A DNA stretch of 64,000 nt, from assembly GCA_947034895.1 (NCBI GenBank), contig OX344765.1, forward strand, positions 6,143,001 to 6,207,000, in the 5' to 3' direction. Both the position numbers and the translations under genes were made by a program. The stretch's first letter is position 1; every line of letters begins with the position of its first letter. Source of the DNA: Rhytidiadelphus loreus (Eukaryota; Streptophyta; Bryopsida; Hypnales; Hylocomiaceae). The notes beneath the pieces were generated by a model. That model had not been told where the DNA came from and made no database searches. It saw only the letters and a list, made by a program, of their open reading frames with translations. Positions 11,330 through 23,243 of the stretch are shown here, one piece after another.

Positions 11330-12830
11330 GGTGGATTTTAAAATACAAAATAATGCACGAAGATTTGTATAAAAAACTTCCCCATTTGAATTCTTCTTTT
11401 TTCCAAGTATTCTTGTACTCATGAATTATTTACCACCATCATCTCTAACTTAAAAACTAGATGAAAGGGATTTAAAGAAAAATTTCCCCTTTTGATTTAA
11501 TTTATGCATATTTCAACGAATCATCCTACTAAAGGATCTATAATTTATCAAGTGTATTTCAAAATACAAAATAATGCATGAAGATATTTACAATACCTTC
11601 CCCATTTAATTTTCTTGATTCTCCATGCATCTTTGTAGTCATGAATTATTTACCTTCATCTTTAATTTAAAAATTAGAGAGAAGGGATTTAAAGAAAAAC
11701 TTCTCCTTTTCATTTAATTTATGAAAATCTCAAACTTAAGAATTACCCTATGGGTGTATAACTTATCAACTATATTTCAAAATACAAAATAAAGCATGGA
11801 GATATTTGCAATACATTTTCTATTTAATTTTCTTGATTCTCCAAACATCTTTGTATTCATGAATTATTAACCACCTTCATTTCTAACTTAAAAAATTAGT
11901 GGGGAAGGGATTTAAATGAAAACTTCCCCTTTTGATTTAATTTATGCAAATCTCAAAGAATTACCCTACGAGACTATAAATTATCAAGTGTATTTCAAAA
12001 TACAAAAAAATGCATGAAGATATTTGCAATACCTTCTCCATTTAATTTTCTTGATTCTCCAAGCATCTTTGTATTCATGAATTATTGACCACCTTCATCT
12101 CTAACTTAAAAAATTAGTGGGGAAGGGATTTAAATGAAAACTTCCCCTTTGATTTAATTTATGCAAATCTCAATGAATTATCCTACTAAAGGGTATATAA
12201 TTTATCAAGTGTATTTCAAAATACAAAAAATGCATGAAGATATTTGCAATACCTTCTCCATTTAATTTTCTTGATTCTCCAAGCATCTTTGTATTCATGA
12301 ATTATTGACCACCTTCATCTCTAACTTAAAAAATTAGTAGGGAAGGGATTTAAATGAAAACTTCTCCTTTTGATTTAATTTATGCAAATCTCAAAGATTT
12401 ACCCTATGGGTCTATAATTTATCAAGTGTATTTTTCTTGATTTTCTAAGCATCTTTGTACTCATGAATTATTTACCACCTTCATCTCTAACTTAAAAAAT
12501 TAGTGAGGAAGGGATTTAAATGAAAACTTCCCCTTTTGATTTAATTTATGCAAATCTCAAAGATTTACCCTATGAGTCTATAATTTATCCAATGTATTTC
12601 AAAATACAAAATAATGCATGAAGATATTTGCAATACCTTCCCCATTTAATTTTCTTGATTCACCAAGCATCTTTGTACTTATGAATTACTTACCATCTTC
12701 ACCTCTAACTTAAAATTAGAGGAAAGAGATTTAAATAAAAACTTTCCCTATGGATTTAAGCAACTCTCAAATAGTCATTCTATAAGTATATAATTTATCA
12801 AATGAATTTCAAAATACAAAAAAATAGATG
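11330..12830 (+). repeat. ~217-bp AT-rich satellite, about 7 copies
   Basis: The marker 'ttcttgattctccaagcatc' recurs at about 11612, 11830, 12047, 12267, 12430 and 12650, with a diverged first copy near 11395. Each unit continues with 'catgaattattgaccacc', 'ggaagggatttaaatg' and 'tttcaaaatacaaaa'. The copy around 12420 lacks roughly 55 bases, including the 'tttcaaaatacaaaa' block. No open frame spans the units. Confidence 0.9.
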
Positions 12831-13261
12831 GATAGATATGTATGATCTTTCTTATTTTATTTCATTTCATTTCATATCATGTAATCACAATCGAATAAAT
12901 GATAATGAACCAAATGTTCATATATATTTATAAAAAAATGCATGTTTGCAAAACTTAAGTGTTCAATAGAAGTTGATATCTTGTCATAAGATTTATATAC
13001 TAAAGAAAATTAATAGATCAAACAAAATATTGTCAAATTCAAGTTGTACTATGGAGAATCCAAAGCAACTAGATTTTTAGAGGAGCTTTCATTTCTAATA
13101 AATGACATTAGGTGTCTAAGCTACAAAATTTGATCTCATCAAGGTCCATTTACTTAGCTCACCTAACAAAGAAGGTCCACTAATACACCTAGCAAACTAA
13201 AACAAAAGTAATTGATTCTAATGAAGCTCTCAATTTCTACCTTCAACACCCACAAAATGCA

Positions 13262-14425
13262 ATCCAACGCGTTCTTCAAGTGACTTTGAGTCTTAGGCAA
13301 CCTCTCTTGGAGGAGAACGCGGGTGAGGGCGACCTCAGATGGGGGGCGACCACGGGTGGAGGTGGGAAGAGTTGGCCTCCCTTTGCCCCCAAATTGGCAA
13401 ATTTGGACCTTTTGGAGGGTTGTTGGGGCGACTTCAGGTCTTGGGCGACCTCTTTGGGAGGAGAACGCGGGTGAGGGCGACCTCGGGTGGGGGGCGACCA
13501 CGGGTGGAAGTGGGAAGAGTTGGCCTCCCTTTGCCCCAAATTGACAAATTTGGGCCTTTGGGAGGATTCTAGGAGCGACTTTGGGTCTTGGGCAACCTCT
13601 TTGGAAGGAGAACGCGGGTGAGGGCGACCTCTTAAGGGCGACCTTGGGTGGGGGGCGACCCCGGGTGGGGGTGGGAAGAGTTGGCCTCCCTTTGCCTCCA
13701 AATTGACAAATTTGGGCCTTTGGGGGGGTTCTAGGGGCGACTTTGGGTCTTGGGCGACCTCTTTGGGAGGAGAACACGGGAGAGGGCGACCTCTTAAGGG
13801 CAACCTCGGGTGGGGGGCGACCGAGGGTAGAGGTGGGAAGAGTTGGCCTCCCTTTGCCCCCAAATTGACAAATTTGGACCTTTGGGGGTTTCTAGGGGCG
13901 ACTTCGGGTCTTGGGCAACCTCTTTGGGAGGAGAACGCAAGTGAGGGCGACCTCGGGTGGGGGGCGACCGCGGGTGGAGGTAGGAAGAGTTGGCCTCCTT
14001 TGGCCCCCAAATTGGCAAATTTGGACCTTTGGGGGGCTTCTAGGGGCAACTTCGGGTCTTGGGCAACCTCTTTGAGAAGAAAACACGGGTGAGGGCGATC
14101 TCTTAAGGGCGACCTTGGGTGGGGGGCGACCGCGGGTGGAGGTGGGAAGAGTTGGCCTCCTTTTGCCCAAAAATTGGCAAATTTGGGCCTTTTAGGGTTT
14201 TTTAGGGGTGACTTCAGGTCTTGGGCGACCTCTTTGGGTGGAGAACACAGGTGAGGGCGACCTCGGATGGGGGGCGACTGTAGGTGGAGGTGGGAAGAGT
14301 TGGTCTCCCTTTGCCCAAAATTTGGCAAATTTGGGCCTTTGGGGGGTTACTAGGGCGACATCGGGTCTTGGGCGACTTGAAAACGCGGGTGAGAGGGACC
14401 TCTTGTGTTGTGCGGCTGTGGATGG
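13262..14425 (-). repeat. GC-rich satellite of 147- and ~162-bp units with fortuitous long open frames
   Basis: The marker 'gtcttgggc' recurs at about 13292, 13441, 13588, 13750, 13911, 14058, 14221 and 14368, giving spacings of 147-149 or 161-163. The longer unit has an extra 'tcttaagggcgacc'. Units contain GGGGCGACC-CGGGTGG, the same motif as the minisatellites at the element ends. Because the units are GC-rich and lack stops, open frames up to 350 codons exist on the - strand (13276-14328), with others in further frames and on both strands. The predicted peptide is a Pro/Lys/Arg-rich repeat such as 'KEVAQDPKSPLE'. Several overlapping open frames argue that these are by-products of composition, although translation cannot be excluded from sequence alone. 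Confidence 0.85.
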
Positions 14426-15159
14426 AGGTGGGAGCCATTGCTTTGAGGATATCCTTTTTTTACAATTTTCTGCATAAATAAGAGATTCTAAACATCTTTC
14501 TTTTTCTTCTTTTTGATTTTGAAAGTTCCTTAATAATATTTTTTTTCTTAGAGTCTTGATATTTCATATCAATCTCAAAATATATATATTTTAAATTAGT
14601 AAAAATCATTTACTGTTTATTTCCCCTCGATTTCTTTCATTACATTGGAATTGTTAATATATATATGGCTTAATTTTTAGAAACTCCATTGGGAATGTTT
14701 ATAGAATTTCTTCTTGATTCCTAGGGTCTTTATAAGGTGGGGTCTTTTTAAATTTCCCTTGTTTTTTGAATTTTTTCTAATTATAATGCAAAAATTGTTA
14801 TTATGAATTACAAGTTCTTTCTTGTAATTGTGCATTGAAAATAATCAATTTGGTTGTTCAATTGAAACGTTTGATGTCATTAAAGAATGAGTGATTATCA
14901 CTAAAAGGACATATTGGCTAACTATATGGATTATTGTTAAGTGCCTTGCTATCATTTTTGAGTCTCCTAAGATTCATTACAGATAACCTATTAAGGAAAA
15001 GTAGTTGGAGAACATAAAGAATTGTTGGCGGGTGGCTCCCAACGTATGTATATGGGCTGCAACATTCAAAGAGGACCATAGAGATCATGCAAGAAAATCA
15101 TAAAAGAATGAATCTTGCAAGTTATTTTTTGAAGAAGATTCTTAGATTGCTAGAAAAAC

Positions 15160-15480
15160 AAGATTGTCTATAACTTTCACACCACTTATCCAAATGAAAT
15201 GAATCAAAGATTTCCATTGAGAAAAAGAATATAATATATGAGGAAAAAATATTAAAATTTTTGAAATTTTTTTTGTTGCCTTTGTTTTGAACTTATTTGG
15301 GCATCACTTTTGTTCCTAGGCACCACTTGAGAAAACATTATATTTCCACAAAGATAATTAGTTTTTCTATCTTTAAAAAAAGTTTCAAAAAATTATGACA
15401 AAAATTGAGACCGTAGGTACATGCCCAAAATCCAATTTGTCAATCAAAGGGACAATGGTCCTTTAGGGGTTAAAGAATGC
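15160..15480 (+). repeat. Dispersed ~300-bp repeat, copy 3
   Basis: It carries 'tctataactttcacaccac', 'aaatgaaatgaatcaaag', 'gggcatcacttttgttcc' and 'aaatccaatttgtc' in the same order as copies 1 and 2. It lies just inside the right inverted end of the Mutator-like element. Confidence 0.7.
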
Positions 15481-15817
15481 AAATCAAGTGCTTTTATTAG
15501 TGAATATTTTTCCCTAGACTTTCAACTTGATTATTCAACATATGTGACTTTTAATTCAAAGTATGTAGTGCAAAAAATTTCCACAAATGATAGTCAAAGT
15601 CAACTGAAATTGCAGGTCACAGTTCAAATTTTTTTTCTTCCAACTTTGATTGTTAATATCTTCCAATATATATGGTCAAACTTCATGAAATTTTTACCAT
15701 GTGATCTTAGACAAGCGAAGTACAAGATCTTACGGCTAGATTCTAAAAAAAAATTCTATTTTTTTGGATGAATGCAGCAAAAGTGGCAGTTTTGAATTGT
15801 AGTACAGAATTTGCCCC

Positions 15818-15892
15818 TACCCGCACTCGCCCCTACCCGTGGTCTCCCCTACCCGGGGTTGCCCTCTACCCGTAGTCGCCCCCACCTGAAGT
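15818..15892 (-). repeat. GC-rich minisatellite in right end of the Mutator-like element
   Basis: About five units read, on the reverse strand, GGGGCGACTACGGGTAGAGG and variants. It mirrors the minisatellite at 9881-10196 in inverted orientation. Confidence 0.9.
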
Positions 15893-16067
15893 CGCCCTAA
15901 ATTTGTGACGTGGCTGCTATATGACAGCCAAGTAAGCCTAGGTAAATGGGGGTAAATTCCAAAAAAGTCAAAGGGTAAAGTTGACTCTATTAGACGGACG
16001 GGACCCTCTACTAGATGTCTTCGACATCGAGTTTGTCGAGTTGTCTAGTTGTTCGGGTAGACAACCC

Positions 16068-17138
16068 AGAATACACCATGTGGATTTTGAGATTATAATA
16101 TTTGATGAAGTCAACATGGTATTCTACAAATCTTGATTCCCAACACCCAAAAATGTGTACTCTAATGTAGAGGGGTTAAAGAACATGATTATGAGATATA
16201 ATCATGTCTATATGAAATGCATGGTTTCTACCTCTACAAAAATGGGCTCGGTTGAATTTGTGAAATTATGAGACTCCAATGAGATATCAGTAGGTCTATT
16301 TATGAAATAAGGGAAACTACCCCATCCTAGTCCAAACTTAATTCCGATTCATTTTAGACATCTTGAAAAAGCCCCATTCTCTAATGTTTGCGTTTGAAAA
16401 CAAAAAAACACAAATGAGGGAATTAATTGCTTACTTTAGGGAGTTGATTGTATGAAATGAGGATAACAAGTGTTTGGAATAGGTGAGATCTATGACTTCA
16501 TTATACACTGTCATCAATTCACTTTGAATCAACCTCAAATTAATGCAAACTCAATTCATTTTGGCAATAGAAGTTAGTAGTTGGTATTGAGGTCATTATG
16601 AATTGGAATGTCCTAAGGAAGTGCCCTTTTATAAATTTTTAAAAAATCACATGAAGTCAAAAAATTATTTTTTCAATTGTAACGTTGTTTCTTATTTCTT
16701 GTCTATCCCTATCTCTAGTGGGATGAAGGGTGAAGGGGAGTAAAGATGAGGATAGGGAAGGCAAGCCCCCACTAGTTTTATCCTAAATTTCAACTTATTG
16801 TTTAATAGAGGTAGGGAGAAGTACCATTGAAATTTATACCATTGAAATTTATTTCCATATTTTCTGGATAGCAATATCATATTGCACTAGTCATTATGTC
16901 CGTAATGGAATGCACTAAATAGTGAAATTAGATTGCGTGAATAATTAAGTTGCCTTACCCTCCCAAAAGTTACTTTACAAGCCATCAAAGTCAACAAATA
17001 TTTCTATTGATATTTCCATTTGTATACATAGAGGTTCACGAGTCCCAATTACAACAATCTCTAATTCATAACATTGTTAATTAGACCTTGTGCTCCCCCC
17101 CAAATTAGAAGCTCCTAGGAAAAAAGTACCTTTGCTAC
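16068..17138. other. AT-rich spacer between two large elements
   Basis: The spacer starts with the second copy of AGAATACACC (16068-16077), the right target-site duplication. A short direct duplication 'ccattgaaatttat' lies at about 16824-16853. No gene or domain is recognised. Confidence 0.5.
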
Positions 17139-18676
17139 TACTACTACAGGAATGGGGTTCGTTTCTACAGAAAAAGAACAGACAATGTATTGGTTGCATG
17201 TGTAGGTTAGGAACACTTGGTTCGGACCCTGGGGGAACAAGTTTCAGTTGGTTTCCTCTTGATCGAACTACCATGAATAAAACTTTATCGTGCAACTTGT
17301 ACCAATGATTCCCTTCCACGTGGGTATGTAACATTGTAGATTTCAGAAATTTACCAATGGTTCAATCTTCTTTTAGCTACATTGCATTGATGGTTTCTGA
17401 ATTGCTATTTGACATTTGTCTCCTTCCATACAGTCTATTTGCCGTTTTTATTTGTGGCAATGATATAACCAGTAAGAATGACGTGCCCTCTGAAGGTGAA
17501 GGACTTTGACTTTGTGGCCACAGTTATATTTCTGGAACATTATTTTTCTCATCAGATGACACATGTGCAATCTTCATTGCTGTCTTTTTCCACAAAGACT
17601 GCTATTACTTGTCGTTAAAGACCTCCATCGCAGGAAAGCATAGTTCCGTCAGTATACCTTCTTCAAATTTCTAAAAATCATTTTCTTATTTAATTTTTCT
17701 TTACAATCTTGCATTCCTTCGAAAATGAAGTAAACATGGATTTTCAATTCTTCTAATTAACAAATGTTGTAAACTGTACGTGCCGAAGAACTCAGTCGCA
17801 TTTCTCAAATACTTCGGTCCTTGTAACATGATGCATGTTCCTCATTTATTTACGATTAGTTTTGCTAACTACTACAATTACTTCGGAACTTGTCCATGTT
17901 CTGTAACATGTTGTACGAGTTTATTCTACATTCCAATGACTAACTCCCTCTCATACAAACTTATCAATTTCTACTGAATGCATCAAAGAGGCAAACAAAA
18001 AACAACAAGTTTTGATTGGCAAACTTCACAAAATCTTTTTCCAGTTAAGAAGACATCAATAATGACAACGTCAACAGTTTTCCATAGCATTCATTCTCTC
18101 ATTCAAGCACAAATTCTGCCTTCATCAAGAAATTGCTTATACTTTCTCTTACGTAAGACACCTCTATATGAAAAAAAGGCATGTAGTAATGCCCATACTT
18201 TTCTCAAACATGAACACAAGGAACCCTCACATGTGAAGCCTCTTATTGGTATGTACATTTCATCTTCAGACATATGTGAAGTTCTTCACTGGCTTCTTCT
18301 ACTACATAACTGTGGACTGTCATTCCTCCTCCAAACACTCCCTTCACTACAGACATCCATTTACCACTACATTCAAACGAACTAATCGCACATCGTCTAC
18401 ACATAAGTGACTGGGTAGACTTCAAAATTCACACTATAGTTCGGTAAGACTATATTACCTTGTTAGTCAAGCTTCTTTCTCCTGGATTAACAAACGTTCA
18501 GGTGCATCGTGCCTTACTCTGTTGTCTTCCTACTTTTTCAAAACCATCATTTTCTTGATTACCAATTTCGATAAACAACAACTACTCCGAAAAATTCGGT
18601 GAACGTCATCACAGTGCTTGCCATATGTCCCACTTGAACAACGTGCTTGTCTTCATGATGCTATTTTCACTTGCTT

Positions 18677-21600
18677 TCAGATATCAAAGTATTCGAAGTG
18701 TTTGTCAATAGAGTCATCGGCGTTTTCGGATTCCGTTCTGCCTGCACACTCAAATTTCACCCAGAAGTAAACACCCTTATGAAGAGCACACAATAATTTC
18801 TGTGCTCTACCAAGTGAACGACCTACAAGTGTCACAATTTTCCTAATTATAGTAAAATGAAGTAAAGTATTTAAACAACTACCTTACCAAGTTCATCAAA
18901 CACTACTGGCCCCACTGTCGTAAACTTCCTCTCATATCCTGTATTTTTAAGAATTGCCTTGCACTTCTCCAATGACAGAACTATTGATGATGAAAACATA
19001 TTTATAAAAATTATTACATTTCGTACGCCTACCTCACCTGCTCAGGTATTCCTTCCAATGCCGATGTTGGCGGTGTTGTTGTCTTTGACAGCATTGGTGC
19101 CTCAGTATTCAAAAAACTCTCTTTACGATGACTCATTTCCAAACTTGCCTTCAAATATTCTATGTCTGCTTGCAATTTTTTTAGAAGCTCTGTTCCTTCC
19201 AGTGATTTTTGACTGACTTCTATACCATTACTCCTCATAGTCTTCTTGTCAAAGGCAATGCCTATGTCTTCAGGTTGCAACTCCTCCAATGGTGCATAAT
19301 TACTCTCACTAGCTTCTTCATCAACTCTGGAGCCTACTCCGCCAATTCTCTCTTGAAGTGAGGTTTCCTTAACCTTCCTCTTCATTCCGCCGTATCCCTT
19401 ATCTCGCATCATTTTAGCTTGAACCTCCTCTGGGTCTGGTGACCTACGCAATGTTTGCTTTAGTGATTCTCTGATACCAATTTCACCACCTGGTCCTGCC
19501 TTTCCTACATTCTGTCTACACGAATTAGCGTACCGCATTGCTGCTGACTTCTTCTTGAAATTGGGACTCTGACATATTTATTTTAGTCTGCCCCATGCGT
19601 CAAGGCTCACCGTTTTGGGACAAGGTTTTCCAGCCTTGATAAGGTTCATGATCTCATTCCTCCTCTGCGATTCTCGATGACCTATCAGAGGTAGAAGGAA
19701 GTAAGGAACTAATCAGAAATGATGCCACTATATTCAAAATTGTCAGTCAATCGCTTCTTCAAGATTTGGATTTTCTGATGGGGTTGCTGGCGGACGTCAC
19801 GGACTGACGGATCCAGAGCACAACATAATTTGTTGAGCTCCGCCTTCCAAGCCGTCAAGCCATCACCATATGCATTGCCAATAGAATTTACCATTATGTA
19901 GTATGGTTTCTCTCCTGTCGCTTCTCGCTTCATTATTGCGACGTTTCTTTCAACTTTTTTCCTCTTACGATGAGCTCTTGCTTCTGACTCCTTCAACAAC
20001 CAACGCTCATGAGGAAATGGTTCTTGGAAATCGTCATCTTCATTTCGGATGACAGAACCTCCTAGAGCCGGTGACTGCACACGACATCTATCCACAGAAT
20101 CCTCAAAGGGAAAAAATGACATTCCCTTCGTAGAAACTTCTTTCATTTGCGAGGTGGTTCCTATTTGCCTCTGAATTTTCTGAAGTACTCGGATTTCTCC
20201 ATCATTTTCAAGCTTGTCCACCATATGTTCTCGTCCTTAGACCTCTACCACCTCATCTTCACTATCGCTTCCTAGTTCTACCTGCAACATTTTAGCTTTC
20301 TGCCGAGAATGTTTTGATGTCAATATTTTTGGGCGCTCTCTGTGGTCTGCTTGCTCCTTAAATCCGCCAGAATGAACTGCTTTCAGCATGGAAATTGCCC
20401 TATCATGTCACAATCAAAGCACAAGCACATTTACATGTAAAAATAACAAGACTCATATCACAAACATTGAACACGCGCGCACTACTGTTGCATGTGCTAT
20501 TGGTAATGTATGCATATGGTTTTACTATGGAATACAAAAACGTAATTTAACTTCATGATCTTCATGTGCTACAGTTCATTCAGTACTCTGTCGTCGACGT
20601 CACTTAAGAATGAAGGATGTGCATTCCACAATACCTTTGAATTATGTTGAAAGTCACTATCGGAGCTGGACTGCGCCTCAGGGTCCACAACTGCTGTCGT
20701 CCTCCGCTTTCCCTTTTCCCGAATCTCATTATCACATGCTGAAGTTATTGTTCTTAGAGGCACTTTAGGAACCTGTGCTTTGCTTTTTTCACATCAATGC
20801 TTCTCTCTCTTGTTGTCTAATTCCTGTTCGGACAAGGATGTTGCCCTCAAAATTATCTGTGAATTCAATCCGAATTCCTCTATCCCCAATGCTTGGGCTT
20901 CGGCAGAAGGACTACCATCTCCTCCACAAACTCTTGTCATTTTACCTAAGCACAACGTCGCTATCACTAACACATTGAATGTACACATCATTGAAAAAAC
21001 TAACACATATTTTAAAACATAAATGAAAACGTCCATAGCATCCCTTGACATATTTACCCAAAAGTAATTTTTCTAGTAAGAATTAGAAATACTTACCTAC
21101 TTCCCACTATTATCAAATACTGTGACGTCCTATACATTCGTACACAGTAATGACATTCAATGTTGCTATGTACAACACATTTTTTAAGAACTCCAATAAT
21201 GGAATGCACAAAGAATACCAACTATCTTTGTCAATATCTTTGTAGCCTTGCAAAGCAACACAGAAAATGTAGTACTAACCTTGCCATCAGTTACATACTT
21301 ACATCTATGAACATGTCTCCATAATCTACCAATACAAAAAACCAATTGACTTCCAACCTTCCAGTATTCTAGTATTACCTCTATCCCAGTTGTACGTTCA
21401 AAAGACACACCCCATAGGCTACAAAGCAGAAGGTTCATTCCATTTCTTGTATACCTGCTGATTCACCGTCGTTGTCATCTGCAGACACTACAGCCGAAGA
21501 ACTCTTCTTGAAACTCTGTAGTAGTAAGTATTCCTTCTCTGTAATGACGAAACTCCCTTCCGCTTTGCCCTTTTCTTTGCTCTGTGTCCTCGATTTCTTA

Positions 21601-23243
21601 TAAGCACCGTCCTCTTCACTGGCTTGGACATGTTTTCTTCTCCTCGATGTTGCTAGACGTGTTTGCTGAAGTATTGTTCTCTTCTTCGACTGCACGGCTG
21701 GAAGGACCGCATCTCCTTTATTTACTTTGCTCTTGGATTTCTTTAGTGACCCCCACCTCTCAAAACCATCTTTGTCATGGTTAATTTCCTCATACAACCC
21801 TACTGTCTTCCAACCCTGTAGCAGTAAAGGACATCCGTTGTTATAACCTTCGGATTTACATTTTCATTTCTTCAATTCAGCAAAAGCTTATATGTTCTCA
21901 ATTAATAATTTTTGGTGGAAATTGAATTATCAATAGTCTTTGCATTCTCTATGTCAAAGCTAGAAAGGCAAAGGAATTTCCGTCCAACTCCCTCTTCAAA
22001 GCCTTCAAATGCACTTGTCATGTGTGAATGCCGTCTAGTTCCATCAAAGAAAAACTCCTTAATCAACTTAGTACCAGGATATTCTTAATCTGTAACACCA
22101 GATTCCAGTGGGACGCAACAATATCAAGAAGATGAATCTGCGAAGCTAACTACTCGATCTCACTACATTGTGAAAAGGCTCACTCTGAAAACTACTTATC
22201 TAGTATCCATATAGAATAATGTTCTTTTACCGACATTTTTCTTTCCTGGAAGCTGACAACGTTTACAACATATGTTGTGACTTATATGCTTGAAGTGGAT
22301 TAAAAAAGTGCGCTCTCACACTTTCTGAGTTCGATGGATACAACACAAAAACACAATTGACATCATTTAATTCAATAAAGCACACACACCGTCGTTTCCC
22401 TACGATTGCAAATGCAATGAAGAAGACGTACCTCCCTCGGCTTCTCCATTGAGAATGCTCGTACGGTCTCTGAAAATTCAATATCACAACGCCTAATACC
22501 TTCACGTGCATAACCTACATCACCGGGTCTGTCTCCGCGATGACGTTCACCTTCAACAACTGTTTTGTTCGAATCCTGTTGCTGCACTTGCATGTCTTCG
22601 CCTCTAGCAGGACTGCCGTTCTCATTGTCTACATAGTCTTCATCGTAATCTTCTTCAATCTCTGATGCCTTTAATTCGACTGAGGACGCCTCTGTAGTGC
22701 TGCCTGGTACGTAGTCCTCGTCACTGTCGTCTGCGTTGTCTACGTCCTCCTCTGAACTAGTATGTCCTTCATTTATTGACACCTTCCTCTTGCACTGACT
22801 AACAAGGTCTCGCTTCTTTGCGTTGGGTGCGTTCAATACGTCTATGCCGTTGTTCTCCTCGTCAGAGCTTCCCTTCAAATGAGAAGGCGTTTGTGGCCTC
22901 CAGTAAATGTGAACTTCATTTTCCACGACAGTCTCGTTGCTTTGGCAGGGGACACTGTTGAAAGTGTTGGATCTCGATGGAGATTGGTTGCATCTCCTCC
23001 CAATCCTAAATGGCACAGTCACATGTAGTAGAGCTTCAGGATTCCGGATTTCATGACTGAAATTAATGAAATCACTACAGTGTCAGGAAGGTGAGAAAAA
23101 AAACATGCACAATGAGCATACAACAATTGTAAGGAAAGAAAACTAACAGCACTTCTAACAAAATCAGAGTACTGTGTTTCGCTACTCACAGTACCTACGC
23201 CCGGGGAAAAGTGAAAAACAACTTCTACTTGGAAGGATTTCAT
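18677..23243 (-). pseudogene. TNPA-like (Transposase_24-type) accessory gene of the CACTA element, probably decayed
   Basis: The reverse strand shows exon-like blocks with good splice signals. They are about 23243-23196; about 23075-22432 (acidic, many D/E/S; donor GTACGT); 21815-21455 (donor GTATAC); about 20980-20569; about 20350-19709 (containing 'ALDPSVRDVRQQP'); 19681-19611 (donor GTGAGC); 19568-19038 (donor GTGAGG); about 18985-18885; and about 18842-18677, ending at TGA 18677-18679. Exons 19681-19611 and 19568-19038 join in phase. The second has 'KKKSAAMRYANSCRQ' then 'RRSPDPEEVQ' and a C-terminal coiled-coil-like stretch, resembling the Transposase_24 pattern of plant CACTA accessory proteins. 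In-frame stops (TAA near 20240, TGA near 20792) and joins that do not keep phase suggest decay, or exon borders I have misplaced. Expected role: binding subterminal repeats to help transposition. It is transcribed away from the transposase. Confidence 0.5.

Larger units (their letters stand above)
9695..16067. mobile_element. Mutator-like non-autonomous element, 6.4 kb
   Basis: The ends share GGTTGTCT (left 9698-9705; right in reverse complement) and lie between two copies of AGAATACACC. Behind the tips both ends repeat the same order of blocks in opposite orientation: a TCGA/TTGTCGAG-rich stretch, 'TTTACCCC', a 'GTGGC...TGACGTGGC'-type block, then a GC-rich minisatellite (9881-10196 left, 15818-15892 right). 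A diverged ~200-bp AT-rich block containing 'aggatctt' follows, so the inverted ends may reach ~600 bp. No transposase is recognisable inside. The interior holds a 217-bp AT-rich satellite (11330-12830), a 147/162-bp GC-rich satellite (13262-14425) and two copies of a dispersed repeat. Long diverged terminal inverted repeats plus a 10-bp duplication fit a Mutator-like element. That assignment is inference. Confidence 0.65.

Noticed and set aside
13163..13777. Proline-rich 204-codon frame, and similar ones nearby, as genes
   Set aside because: They come from a GC-rich satellite that is open in several frames on both strands.
15421..15771. 116-codon frame near the right end of the Mutator-like element as a transposase fragment
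   Set aside because: It contains no MULE, zinc-finger or SWIM motif and its composition follows the AT-rich repeat it overlaps.
17090..17334. Overlapping frames of 72 and 85 codons at the left CACTA end
   Set aside because: Neither strand shows a known domain, and they overlap the proposed terminus.
22566..22584. 'gttcgaatcctg' as a tRNA T-arm
   Set aside because: No acceptor, D or anticodon arms surround it and it falls within an exon of the accessory gene.
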